A stretch of DNA of 64,000 nt from Coriaria nepalensis (Eukaryota > Streptophyta > Magnoliopsida > Cucurbitales > Coriariaceae). Within the stretch, counting starts at the first letter, position 1. Each line of letters opens with the position of its first letter. Location of the stretch: the NCBI GenBank assembly GCA_027186245.1, contig CP114481.1, positions 32,519,501-32,583,500 of the forward strand, read 5' to 3'. The notes below the pieces were generated by a model that saw only the letters and a program-made list of their open reading frames with translations, was not told the origin of the DNA and made no database searches. The position numbers were made by a program, and so were the translations under genes. Positions 1-12,540 of the stretch are shown here, piece after piece.

Positions 1-723
1 TTTTGTGCATAACTTGCAAATGATCATTGCATGGAAAGTGTGCATTCGTTTAACCTTAAAATCATTTCAATGAGTCATTTGAAGTCAGTAACTTATGTCA
101 AACCAAGTCGAACGAATTCTAGTTTTGCACTACACACACAACTTTTGTGCATAACCTGCAAATGATCATTGCAAGGAAAGTGTGCATTCGTTTAACCTTA
201 AAATCATTTCAATGAGTCATTTCAAGTCAATAACTTATTTCAAAGCAATTCGAACGAATTCTAGTTTTGCACTACAGAGACAACTTTTGTGCATAACTTG
301 CAAATGATCATGGCAAGGAAAGTGTGCATTCGTTTAACCTTAAAATCATTTCAATGAGTCATTTCGAGTCAATAACTTATGTCAAAGCAAGTCGAACGAA
401 TTCTAGTTTTGCACTACACACACAACTTTTGTGCATAACTTGCAAATGATCATTGCAAGGAAAGTGTGCATTCGTTTAACCTTAAAATCATTTCAATGAG
501 TCATTTCAAGTCAATAACTTATGTCAAAGCAAGTCGAACGAATTCTAGTTTTCTACTACAAACACAACTTTGGTGCATAACTTGCAAATGATCATTGCAA
601 GGAAAGTGTGCATTCGTTTAACCTTAAAATCATTTCAATGAGTCATTTCAAGTCAATAACTTATTTCAAAGCAATTCGAACGAATTCTAGTTTTGCACTA
701 CAGAGACAACTTTTGTGCATAAC

Positions 724-742
724 TTGCAAATGATCATTGCAA
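724..742. other. near-palindrome in each monomer (reference copy)
   Basis: The 19 bases read TTGCA, A, ATGATCAT, TGCAA. The inner ten, AATGATCATT, are a perfect inverted repeat, and the flanking TTGCA and TGCAA arms are complementary with a one-base offset. It contains a TGATCA (BclI) site. The element recurs in nearly every monomer of the array. It could form a short cruciform or bind a dimeric protein, but that is inference. Subtypes with GATCGTTGC, GATTATTGC, GATCCATGC, GATCATGGC or GATCATTCAAGG break it to different degrees. Confidence 0.7.
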
Positions 743-779
743 GGAAAGTGTGCATTCGTTTAACCTTAAAATCATTTCA

Positions 780-788
780 ATGAGTCAT
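780..788. promoter_or_regulatory. bZIP (AP-1/GCN4-type) site ATGAGTCAT in each monomer (reference copy)
   Basis: The nine bases match the classic GCN4/AP-1 recognition sequence, TGAGTCA flanked by A and T, and recur in most monomers at unit position 70-78. Several subtypes destroy it: TGAGTCCTT (with the GACACAAAATTTTG subtype), TCAGTCATT, TAAGTCATT and GGGTCCTC. TGAGTCACTT keeps the seven-base core. The match is visible in the sequence. That any factor binds here is inference; a nine-base match amplified with the repeat may be chance. Confidence 0.45.
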
Positions 789-811
789 TTCAAGTCAATA
801 ACTTATTTCAA
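787..811 (+). repeat. ATTTCAA direct repeats, 18 bp apart, inside each monomer
   Basis: ATTTCAA occurs at 787-793 and again at 805-811, exactly 18 bases apart. A longer pair, TCATTTCAA, sits at 772-780 and 785-793. These internal direct repeats suggest the middle of the monomer grew from a shorter motif. The 18-base spacing equals the length missing from the 124-bp monomers of zone 5, so this pair is the likely deletion substrate there. Confidence 0.8.
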
Positions 812-1556
812 AGCAAGTCGAACGAATTCTAGTTTTGCACTACACACACAACTTTTGTGCATAACTTGCAAATGATCATGGCAAGGAAAGTGTGCATTCG
901 TTTAACCATAAAATCATTTCAATGAGTCATTTCAAGTCAATAACTTATGTCAAAGCAAGTCGAACGAATTCTAGTTTTGCACTACACACACAACTTTTGT
1001 GCATAACTTGCAAATGATCATGGCAAGGAAAGTGTGCATTCGTTTAACCTTAAAATCATTTCAATGAGTGATTTCGAGTCAATAACTTATGTCAAAGCAA
1101 GTCGAGCGAATTCTAGTTTTGCACTACACACACAACTTTTGTGCATAACTTGCAAATGATCATTGCAAGGAAAGTGTGCATTCGTTTAACCTTAAAATCA
1201 TTTCAATGAGTCATTTCAAGTCAATAACTTATGTCAAAGCAAGTCGAACGAATTCTAGTTTTCTACTACAAACACAACTTTTGCGGATAACTTGCAAATG
1301 ATCATTGCAAGGAAAGTGTGCATTCGTTTAACCTTAAAATCATTTCAATGAGTCATTTCAAGTCAATAACTTATTTCAAAGCAAGTCGAACGAATTCTAA
1401 TTTTGCACTACAGACACAACTTTTGCGCATAACTTGCAAATGATCATTGCAAGGAAAGTGTGCATTCGTTTAACCGTAAAATCATTTCAATGAGTCATTT
1501 CAAGTCAATAACTTATTTCCAAGCAATTCGAACGAATTCTAGTTTTGCACTACAGA

Positions 1557-1980
1557 CACAAAATTTTGTGCATAACTTGCAAATGATCATTCAAGGAAAC
1601 TGTGCATTCGTTTAACCTTAAAATCATTTCAATGAGTCCTTTCAAGTCAATAACTTATTTCGAAGTAAGTCGAACGAATTCTAGTTTTGCAGTACAGACA
1701 TAACTTTTGTGCATAACTTCCAAATGATCATTGCAAGGAAAGTGTGCATTCGTTTAACCTTAAAATCATTTCTATGAGTCATTCCAAGTCAGTAACTTAT
1801 TTCAAAGCAATTCGAACGAATTCTAATTTTGCACTACAAACACAACTTTTGTGCATAACTTGCAAATGATCATTGCATGGAAAGTGTGCATTCGTTTAAC
1901 CTTAAAATCATTTCAATGAGTCATTTCAAGTCAGTAACTTATGTCAAACCAAGTCGAACGAATTCTAGTTTTGCACTACA
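1557..1980 (+). repeat. 424-bp tandem duplication, copy 1
   Basis: Three monomers beginning at CACAAAATTTTG (1557). They carry in order GATCATTCAAGG with GAGTCCTTTC, CAGACATAAC with CTTCCAAATG and TTTCTATGAG, and an AATTTT unit with GCATGGAAAG. The same series starts again 424 bp later at 1981. The spacing is two bases short of three monomers, which marks the junction. Confidence 0.85.
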
Positions 1981-2404
1981 CACAAAATTTTGTGCATAAC
2001 TTGCAAATGATCATTCAAGGAAACTGTGCATTCGTTTAACCTTAAAATCATTTCAATGAGTCCTTTCAAGTCAATAACTTATTTCGAAGTAAGTCGAACG
2101 AATTCTAGTTTTGCACTACAGACATAACTTTTGTGCATAACTTCCAAATGATCATTGCAAGGAAAGTGTGCATTCGTTTAACCTTAAAATCATTTCTATG
2201 AGTCATTCCAAGTCAGTAACTTATTTCAAAGCAATTCGAACGAATTCTAATTTTGCACTACAAACACAACTTTTGTGCATAACTTGCAAATGATCATTGC
2301 ATGGAAAGTGTGCATTCGTTTAACCTTAAAATCATTTCTATGAGTCATTCCAAGTCAGTAACTTATTTCAAAGCAATTCGAACGAATTCTAATTTTGCAC
2401 TACA
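1981..2404 (+). repeat. 424-bp tandem duplication, copy 2
   Basis: Second copy of the three-monomer block. It matches copy 1 until about 2335, where TTTCTATGAG replaces TTTCAATGAG. The junction at 1980/1981 lies inside a hybrid monomer that enters as an ACACACA type and leaves as a CAAAATTTTG type. The last monomer of the block is itself duplicated: TTTCTATGAG recurs 142 bp apart, near 2193 and 2335. Confidence 0.8.
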
Positions 2405-5400
2405 AACACAACTTTTGTGCATAACTTGCAAATGATCATTGCATGGAAAGTGTGCATTCGTTTAACCTTAAAATCATTTCAATGAGTCATTTCAAGTCAG
2501 TAACTTATGTCAAACCAAGTCGAACGAATTCTAGTTTTGCACTACACACACAACTTTTGTGCATAACTTGCAAATGATCATGGCAAGGAAAGTGTGCATT
2601 CGTTTAACCTTAAAATCATTTCAATGAGTCATTTCGAGTCAATAACTTATGTCAAAGCAAGTCGAACGAATTCTAGTTTTGCACTACACACACAACTTTT
2701 GTGCATAACTTGCAAATGATCATTGCAAGGAAAGTGTGCATTCGTTTAACCTTAAAATCATTTCAATGAGTCATTTCAAGTCAGTAACTTATTTCAAAGC
2801 AATTCGAACGAATTCTAGTTTTGCACTACAGACACAAAATTTTGTGCATAACTTGCAAATGATCATTCAAGGAAACTGTGCATTCGTTTAAAATTAAAAT
2901 CATTTCAATGAGTCCTTTCAAGTCAATAACTTATTTCGAAGTAAGTCGAACGAATTCTAGTTTTGCACTACGGACATAACTTTTGTGCATAACTTCCAAA
3001 TGATCATTGCAAGGAAAGTGTGCATTCGTTTAACCTTAAAATCATTTCAATGAGTCACTTCAAGTCAATAACTTATGTCAAAGCAAGTCGAACGAATTCT
3101 AGTTTTCTACTACAAACACAACTTTTGTGCATAACTTGCAAATGATCATTGCAAGGAAAGTGTGCATTCGTTTAACCTTAAAATCATTTCAATGAGTCCT
3201 TTCAAGTCAATAACTTATTTCGAAGTAAGTCGAACGAATTCTAGTTTTGCACTACAGAGACAACTTTTGTGCATAACTTGCAAATGATCATTGCAAGGAA
3301 AGTGTGCATTCGTTTAACCTTAAAATCATTTCAATGAGTCATTCCAAGTCAAAAACTTATTTCAAAGCAATTCGAACGAATTCTAATTTTGCACTACAAA
3401 CACAACTTTTGTGGATAACTTGCAAATGATCATTGCAAGGAAAGTGTGCATTCGTTTAACCTTAAAATCATTTCAATGAGTCATTTCAAGTCAATAACTT
3501 ATGTCAAAGCAAGTCGAACGAATTCTAGTTTTGCACTACACACACAACTTTTGTGCATAACTTTCAAATGATCATTGCAAGGAAAGTGTGCATTCGTTTA
3601 ACCTTAAAATCATTTCAATGAGTCATTTCATTTCAATAACTTATGTCAAAGCAAGTCGAACGAATTCTAGTTTTGCACTACAGACACAAAATTTTGTGCA
3701 TAACTTGCAAATGATCATTCAAGGAAACTGTGCATTCGTTTAACCTTAAAATCATTTCAATGAGTCCTTTCAAGTCAATAACTTATTTCGAAGTAAGTCG
3801 AACGAATTCTAGTTTTGCACTACAGACATAACTTTTGTGCATAACTTCCAAATGATCATTGCAAGGAAAGTGTGCATTCGTTTAACCTTAAAATCATTTC
3901 TATTTGTCATTCCAAGTCAGTAACTTATTTCAAAGCAATTCGAACGAATTCTAATTTTGCACTACAAACACAACTTTTGTGCATAACTTGCAAATGATCA
4001 TTGCATGGAAAGTGTGCATTCGTTTAACCTTAAAATCATTTCAATGAGTCATTTCAAGTCAGTAACTTATGTCAAACCAAGTCGAACGAATTCTAGTTTT
4101 GCACTACACACACAACTTTTGTGCATAACTTGCAAATGATCATGGCAAGGAAAGTGTGCATTCGTTTAACCATAAAGTCATTTCAATGAGTCATTTCAAG
4201 TCAATAACTTATGTCAAAGCAAGTCGAACGAATTCTAGTTTTGCACTACACACACAACTTTTGTGCATAACTTGCAAATGATCATGGCAAAGAAAGTGTG
4301 CATTCGTTTAACCTTAAAATCATTTCAATGAGTCATTTCGAGTCAATAACTTATGTCAAAGCAAGTCGAACGAATTCTAGTTTTGCACTACACACACAAC
4401 TTTTGTGCATAACTTGCAAATGATCATTGCAAGGAAAGTGTGCATTCGTTTAACCTTAAAATCATTTCAATGAGTCATTTCAAGTCAATAACTTATTTCA
4501 TAGCAAGTCGAACGTATTCTAGTTTTGCACTACAGACACAAAATTTTGTGCATAACCTGCAAATGATCATTGCAAGGAAAGTGTGCATTCGTTTAACCTT
4601 AAAATCATTTCAATGAGTCATTTCAAGTCAATAACTTATTTCAAAGCAATTCGAACGAATTCTAGTTTTGCACTATAGATACAACTTTTGTGCATAACTT
4701 GCAAATGATCATTGCAAGGAAAGTGTGCATTCGTTTAACCTTAAAATCATTTCAATGAGTCATTCCAAGTCAATAACTTATTTCAAAGCAATTCGAACGA
4801 ATTCTAATTTTGCACTACAAACACAACTTTTGTGGATAACTTGCAAATGATCATTGCAAGGAAAGTGTGCATTCGTTTAACCTTAAAATCATTTCAATGA
4901 GTCATTTCTAGTCAATAACTTATGTCAAAGCAAGTCGAACGAATTCTAGTTTTGCACTACACACACAACTTTTGTGCATAACTTGCAAATGATCATTGCA
5001 AGGAAAGTGTGCATTCGTTTAACCTTAAAATCATTTCAATGAGTCATTTCAATTCAATAACTTATGTCAAAGCAAGTCGAACGAATTCTAGTTTTGCACT
5101 ACACACACAACTTTTGTGCATAACTTGCAAATGATCATTGCAAGGAAACTGTGCATTCGTTTAACCTTAAAATCATTTCAATGAGTCATTTCAAGTCAAT
5201 AACTTATGTCAAACCAAGTCGAACGAATTCTAGTTTTCTACTACAAACACAACTTTTGTGGATAACTTGCAAATGATCATTGCAAGGAAAGTGTGCATTC
5301 GTTTAACCTTAAAATCATTTCAATGAGTCATTTCAAGTCAATAACTTTTTTCAAAGCAAGTCGAACGAATTCTAATTTTGCACTACAGACACAACTTTTG

Positions 5401-6729
5401 CGCATAACTTGCAAATGATCATTGCAAGGAAAGTGTGCATTCGTTTAACCTTAAAATCATTTCAATGAGTCATTTCAAGTCAATAACTTATTTCAAAGCA
5501 ATTCGAACGAATTCTAGTTTTGCACTACAGACACAAAATTTTGTGCATAACTTGCAAATGATCATTCAAGGAAACTGTGCATTCGTTTAACCTTAAAATC
5601 ATTTCAATGAGTCCTTTCAAGTCAATAACTTATTTCGAAGTAAGTCGAACGAATTCTAGTTTTGCACTACAGACATAACTTTTGTTCATAACTTCCAAAT
5701 GATCATTGCAAGGAAAGTGTGCATTCGTTTAACCTTAAAATCATTTCTATGAGTCATTCCAAGTCAGTAACTTATTTCAAAGCAATTCGAACGAATTCTA
5801 ATTTTGCACTACAAACACAACTTTTGTGCATAACTTGCAAATGATCATTGCATGGAAAGTGTGCATTCGTTTAACCTTAAAATCATTTCAACGAGTCATT
5901 TCAAGTCAGTAACTTATGTCAAACCAAGTCGAACGAATTCTAGTTTTGCACTACACACACAACTTTGGTGCATAACTTGCAAATGATCATTGCAAGGAAA
6001 GTGTGCATTCGTTTAACCTTAAAATCATTTCAATGAGTCATTTCAAGTCAATAACTTATTTCATAGCAAGTCGAACGTATTCTAGTTTTGCACTACAGAC
6101 ACAAAATTTTGTGCATAACCTGCAAATGATCATTGCAAGGAAAGTGTGCATTCGTTTAACCTTAAAATCATTTCAATGAGTCATTTCAAGTCAATAACTT
6201 ATTTCAAAGCAATTCGAACGAATTCTAGTTTTGCACTACAGAGACAACTTTTGTGCATAACTTGCAAATGATCATGGCAAGGAAAGTGTGCATTTGTTTA
6301 ACCTTAAAATCATTTCAATGAGTCATTTCGAGTCAATAACTTATGTCAAACCAAGTCGAACGAATTCTAGTTTTGCACTACACACACAACTTTTGTGCAT
6401 AACTTGCAAATGATCATTGCAAGGAAAGTGTGCATTCGTTTAACCTTAAAATCATTTCAATGAGTCATTTCAAGTCAATAATTTATGTCAAAGCAAGTCG
6501 AACGAATCCTAGTTTTCTACTACAAACACAACTTTGGTGCATAACTTGCAAATGATCATTGCAAGGAAAGTGTGCATTCGTTTAACCTTAAAATCATTTC
6601 AATGAGTCATTTCAAGTCAATAACTTATTTCATAGCAAGTCGAACGTATTCTAGTTTTGCACTACAGACACAAAATTTTGTGCATAACCTGCAAATGATC
6701 ATTGCAAGGATAGTGTGCATTCGTTTAAC

Positions 6730-7155
6730 CTTAAAATCATTTCAATGAGTCATTTCAAGTCAATAACTTATTTCAAAGCAATTCGAACGAATTCTAGTTT
6801 TGCACTACAGAGACAACTTTTGTGCATAACTTGCAAATGATCATTGCAAGGAAAGTGTGCATTCGTTTAACCTTAAAATCATTTCAATGAGTCATTTCAA
6901 GTCAATAACTTATTTCAAAGCAATTCGAACGAATTCTAGTTTTGCACTACAGAGACAACTTTTGTGCATAACTTGCAAATGATCATGGCAAGGAAAGTGT
7001 GCATTCGTTTAACCTTAAAATCATTTCAATGAGTCATTTCGAGTCAATAACTTATGTCAAAGCAAGTCGAACGAATTCTAGTTTTGCACTACACACACAA
7101 CTTTTGTGCATAACTTGCAAATGATCATTGCAAGGAAAGTGTGCATTCGTTTAAC
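6730..7155 (+). repeat. 426-bp (3-monomer) tandem duplication, copy 1
   Basis: The series is CAGAGACAAC with GATCATTGC, CAGAGACAAC with GATCATGGC and TTTCGAGTC, then ACACACACAAC. CAGAGAC before GATCATGG is at 6950 here and at 7376 in the next copy, exactly three monomers apart. Edges are approximate. Confidence 0.75.
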
Positions 7156-7620
7156 CTTAAAATCATTTCAATGAGTCATTTCAAGTCAATAACTTATTTC
7201 AAAGCAATTCGAACGAATTCTAGTTTTGCACTACAGAGACAACTTTTGTGCATAACTTGCAAATGATCATTGCAAGGAAAGTGTGCATTCGTTTAACCTT
7301 AAAATCATTTCAATGAGTCATTTCAAGTCAATAACTTATTTCAAAGCAATTCGAACGAATTCTAGTTTTGCACTACAGAGACAACTTTTGTGCATAACTT
7401 GCAAATGATCATGGCAAGGAAAGTGTGCATTCGTTTAACCTTAAAATCATTTCAATGAGTCATTTCGAGTCAATAACTTATGTCAAAGCAAGTCGAACGA
7501 ATTCTAGTTTTGCACTACACACACAACTTTTGTGCATAACTTGCAAATGATCATTGCAAGGAAAGTGTGCATTCGTTTAACCTTAAAATCATTTCAATGA
7601 GTCATTTCAAGTCAATAACT
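7156..7620 (+). repeat. 426-bp (3-monomer) tandem duplication, copy 2
   Basis: Repeat of the preceding three-monomer series. It ends near 7620, where the copy switches to TTATGTCAAAGC followed by a TTCTACTACAAAC unit instead of TTATTTCAAAGC. Confidence 0.7.
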
Positions 7621-9700
7621 TATGTCAAAGCAAGTCGAACGAATTCTAGTTTTCTACTACAAACACAACTTTTGTGCATAACTTGCAAATGATCATTGCA
7701 AGGAAAGTGTGCATTCGTTTAACCTTAAAATCATTTCAATGAGTCATTTCAAGTCAATAACTTATTTCATAGCAAGTCGAACGTATTCTAGTTTTGCACT
7801 ACAGACACAAAATTTTGTGCATAACCTGCAAATGATCATTGTAAGGAAAGTGTGCATTCGTTTAACCTTAAAATCATTTCAATGAGTCACTTCAAGTCAA
7901 TAACTTATTTCAAAGCAATTCGAACGAATTCTAGTTTTGCACTACAGAGACAACTTTTGTGCATAACTTGCAAATGATCATTGCAAGGAAAGTGTGCATT
8001 CGTTTAACCTTAAAATCATTTTAATGAGTCATTTCAAGTCAATAACTTATGTCAAAGCAAGTCGAACGAATTCTAGTTTTCTACTACAAACACAACTTTT
8101 GTGCATAACTTGCAAATGATCGTTGCATGGAAAGTGTGCATTCGTTTAACCTTAAAATCATTTCAATGAGTCATTTCGAGTCAATAACTTATGTCAAAGC
8201 AAGTCGAACGAATTCTAGTTTTGCACTACACACACAACTTTTGTGCATAACTTGCAAATGATCATTGCAAGGAAAGTGTGCATTCGTTTAACCTTAAAAT
8301 CATTTCAATGAGTCATTTCAAGTCAATAACTTATGTCAAAGCAAGTCGAACGAATTCTAGTTTTCTACTACAAACACAACTTTTGTGCATAACTTGCAAA
8401 TGATCATTGCAAGGAAAGTGTGCATTCGTTTAACCTTAAAATCATTTCAATGAGTCATTTCAAGTCAATAACTTATTTCATAGCAAGTCGAACGTATTCT
8501 AGTTTTGCACTACAGACACAAAATTTTGTGCATAACTTGCAAATGATCATTCAAGGAAACTGTGCATTCGTTTAAAATTAAAATCATTTCAATGAGTCCT
8601 TTCAAGTCAATAACTTATTTCGAAGTAAGTCGAACGAATTCTAGTTTTGCACTACAGACATAACTTTTGTGCATAACTTGCAAATGATCATTGCAAGGAA
8701 AGTGTGCATTCGTTTAAAATTAAAATCATTTCAATGAGTCATTTCAAGTCAATAACTTATGTCAAGGCAAGTCGAACGAATTCTAGTTTTCTACTACAAA
8801 CACAACTTTTGTGCATAACTTGCAAATGATCATTGCAAGGAAAGTGTGCATTCGTTTAACCTGAAAATCATTTCAATGAGTCATTTCAAGTCAATAACTT
8901 ATTTCAAAGCAAGTCGAACGAATTCTAGTTTTGCACTACAGACACAACTTTTGCGCATAACTTGCAAATGATCATTGCAAGGAAAGTGTGCATTCGTTTA
9001 ACCTTAAAATCATTTCAATGAGTCATTTCAAGTCAATAACTTATTTCAAAGCAAGTCGAACGAATTCTAGTTTTGCACTACAGACACAACTTTTGTGCAT
9101 AACTTGCAAATGATCATTGCAAGGAAAGTGTGCATTCGTTTAACCTTAAAATCATTTCAATGAGTCACTTCAAGTCAATAACTTTTTTCAAAGCAATTCG
9201 AACGAATTCTAGTTTTGCACTACAGAGACAACTTTTGTGCATAACTTGCAAATGATCATTGCAAGGAAAGTGTGCATTCGTTTAAAATTAAAATCATTTC
9301 AATGAGTCATTTCAAGTCAATAACTTATGTCAAAGCAAGTCGAACGAATTCTAGTTTTCTACTACAAACACAACTTTTGTGCATAACTTGCAAATGATCA
9401 TTGCAAGGAAAGTGTGCATTCGTTTAACCTGAAAATCATTTCAATGAGTCATTTCAAGTCAATAACTTATTTCAAAGCAAGTCGAACGAATTCTAGTTTT
9501 GCACTACAGACACAACTTTTGCGCATAACTTGCAAATGATCATTGCAAGGAAAGTGTGCATTCGTTTAACCTTAAAATCATTTCAATGAGTCATTCCAAG
9601 TCAATAACTTATTTCAAAGCAATTCGAACGAATTCTAATTTTGCACTACAAACACAACTTTTGTGGATAACTTGCAAATGATCATTGCAAGGAAAGTGTG

Positions 9701-12540
9701 CATTCGTGTAACCTTAAAATCATTTCAGTGAGTCATTTCAAGTCAATAACTTATTTCAAAGCAAGTCGAACGTATTCTAGTTTTGCACTACAGACACAAC
9801 TTTTGTGCATAACTTGCAAATGATCATTGCAAGGAAAGTGTGCATTCGGTTAACCTTAAAATTATTTCAATGAGTCATTTCAAGTCAATAACTTATTTCA
9901 AAGCAAGTCGAACGAATTCTAGTTTTGCACTACAGACACAACTTTTGCGCATAACTTGCAAATGATCATTGCAAGGAAAGTGTGCATTCGTTTAACCTTA
10001 AAATCATTTCTATGAGTCATTCCAAGTCAATAACTTATTTCAAAGCAATTCGAACGAATTCTAATTTTGCACTACAAACACAACTTTTGTGCATAACTTG
10101 CAAATGATCATTGCAAGGAAAGTGTGCATTCGTTTAACCTTAAAATCATTTCAATGAGTCATTTCAAGTCAATAACTTATTTCAAAGCAAGTCGAACGAA
10201 TTCTAATTTTGCACTACAGACACAACTTTTGCGCATAACTTGCAAATGATCATTGCAAGGAAAGTGTGCATTCGTTTAACCTTAAAATCATTTCAATGAG
10301 TCATTTCAAGTCAATAACTTATTTCAAAGCAATTCGAACGAATTCTAGTTTTGCACTACAGACACAAAATTTTGTGCATAACTTGCAAATGATCATTCAA
10401 GGAAACTGTGCATTCGTTTAAAATTAAAATCATTTCAATGAGTCCTTTCAAGTCAATAACTTATTTCGAAGTAAGTCGAACGAATTCTAGTTTTGCACTA
10501 CAGACATAACTTTTGTGCATAACTTCCAAATGATCATTGCAAGGAAAGTGTGCATTCGTTTAACCTCAAAATCATTTCAATGAGTCACTTCAAGTCAATA
10601 ACTTAGTTCAAAGCAATTCGAACGAATTCTAGTTTTGCACTACAGAGACAACTTTTGTGCATAACTTGCAAATGATCATTGCAAGGAAAGTGTGCATTCG
10701 TTTAAAATTAAAATCATTTCAATGAGTCATTTCAAGTCAATAACTTATGTCAAAGCAAGTCGAACGAATTCTAGTTTTCTACTACAAACACAACTTTTGT
10801 GCATAACTTGCAAATGATCGTTGCAAGGAAAGTGTGCATTCGTTTAACCTTAAAATCATTTCAATGAGTCATTTCAAGTCAATAACTTATGTCAAAGCAA
10901 GTCGAACGAATTCTAGTTTTGCACTACACACACAACTTTTGTGCATAACTTGCAAATGATCATTGCAAGGAAAGTGTGCATTCGTTTAACCTTAAAATCA
11001 TTTCAATGAGTCATTTCAAGTCAATAACTTATTTCAAAGCAATTCGAACGAATTCTAGTTTTGCACTACAGACACAAAATTTTGTGCATAACTTGCAAAT
11101 GATCATTCAAGGAAACTGTGCATTCGTTTAAAATTAAAATCATTTCAACGAGTCCTTTCAAGTTAATAACTTATTTCGAAGTAAGTCGAACGAATTCTAG
11201 TTTTGCACTACAGACATAACTTTTGTGCATAACTTGCAAATGATCATTGCAAGGAAAGTGTGCATTCGTTTAACCTTAAAATCATTTCAATGAGTCACTT
11301 CAAGTCAATAACTTATTTCAAAGCAATTCGAACGAATTCTAGTTTTGCACTACAGAGACAACTTTTGTGCATAACTTGCAAATGATCATTGCAAGGAAAG
11401 TGTGCATTCGTTTAAAATTAAAATCATTTTAATGAGTCATTTCAAGTCAATAACTTATGTCAAAGCAAGTCGAACGAATTCTAGTTTTCTACTACAAACA
11501 CAACTTTTGTGCATAACTTGCAAATGATCGTTGCAAGGAAAGTGTGCATTCGTTTAACCTTAAAATCATTTCAATGAGTCATTTCAAGTCAATAACTTAT
11601 GTCAAAGCAAGTCGAACGAATTCTAGTTTTGCACTACACACACAACTTTTGTGCATAACTTGCAAATGATCATTGCAAGGAAAGTGTGCATTCGTTTAAC
11701 CTTAAAATCATTTCAATGAGTCATTTCAAGTCAATAACTTATTTCAAAGCAAGTCGAACGAATTCTAGTTTTGCACTACAGACACAACTTTTGTGCATAA
11801 CTTGCAAATGATCATTGCAAGGAAAGTGTGCATTCGTTTAACCTTAAAATCATTTCAATGAGTCATTTCAAGTCAATAACTTATTTCGAAGTAAGTCGAA
11901 CGAATTCTAGTTTTGCACTACAGACATAACTTTTGTGCATAACTTCCAAATGATCATTGCAAGGAAAGTGTGCATTCGTTTAACCTTAAAATCATTTCAA
12001 TGAGTCACTTCAAGTCAATAACTTTTTTCAAAGCAATTCGAACGAATTCTAGTTTTGCACTACAGAGACAACTTTTGTGCATAACTTGCAAATGATCATT
12101 GCAAGGAAAGTGTGCATTCGTTTAAAATTAAAATCATTTCAATGAGTCATTTCAAGTCAATAACTTATGTCAAAGCAAGTCGAACGAATTCTAGTTTTCT
12201 ACTACAAACACAACTTTTGTGCATAACTTGCAAATGATCATTGCAAGGAAAGTGTGCATTCGTTTAACCTGAAAATCATTTCAATGAGTCATTTCAAGTC
12301 AATAACTTATTTCAAAGCAAGTCGAACGAATTCTAGTTTTGCACTACAGACACAACTTTTGCGCATAACTTGCAAATGATCATTGCAAGGAAAGTGTGCA
12401 TTCGTTTAACCTTAAAATCATTTCAATGAGTCATTCCAAGTCAATAACTTATTTCAAAGCAATTCGAACGAATTCTAATTTTGCACTACAAACACAACTT
12501 TTGTGGATAACTTGCAAATGATCATTGCAAGGAAAGTGTG
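9701..12540 (+). repeat. Zone 2 higher-order repeat, copy 1 (20 monomers, 2840 bp)
   Basis: Runs from the first CATTCGTGTA marker to the next. Compared with copy 2 it lacks one unit: near 11.88 kb a CAGACACAAC unit passes directly to TTATTTCGAAGTAAG, where copy 2 (14.76-14.9 kb) has a full GACACAAAATTTTG monomer with GATCATTCAAGG. Other private changes include ATTATTTCAATG near 9870 and ACTTTTTTCAAAGC near 12011. Confidence 0.85.

Larger units (their letters stand above)
711..852 (+). repeat. reference satellite monomer (142 bp)
   Basis: This unit is a good reference copy close to the consensus. Landmarks by position in the unit: TTTTGTGCAT 1-10; near-palindrome centred on TGATCA 14-32; GTGTGCATTCG about 38-48; TTTAACCTTAAAATC about 49-63; first TCATTTCAA 62-70; ATGAGTCAT 70-78; second TCATTTCAA 75-83; TTATTTCAAAGCAAG 93-107; GTCGAACGAATTC 107-119 with an EcoRI site; AGTTTTGCACTAC and a CA-rich tract to 142. 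Most subtype-defining changes fall in the last 20 bases of a unit or in the first 10 of the next. The phase chosen here is arbitrary; the biological unit boundary is unknown. Confidence 0.95.
1..8820. repeat. Zone 1: irregular subtype mosaic
   Basis: Monomers here mix ACACACACAAC, TTCTACTACAAAC, CAGAGACAAC, GACACAAAATTTTG and CAGACATAAC types without one long period. GATCATGGC and TTTCGAGTC variants, and CAAACCAAG and GCATGGAAAG variants, are common. Short local duplications are visible: a 5-monomer spacing between GATCATGGC units near 311 and 1021, the 424-bp block at 1557, a single-monomer copy near 2194, a 569-bp spacing between CATAGCAAG units near 6061 and 6630, the 426-bp block near 6730, and a 711-bp spacing between CATAGCAAG units at 7767 and 8478. 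No gene or other element is present. The right-hand edge is approximate. Confidence 0.8.

Noticed and set aside
750..830. CENP-B box
   Set aside because: TTCG occurs on both strands (for example the complement of GTCGAACGAA), but the CGGG part of the box core is absent, so there is no acceptable match.
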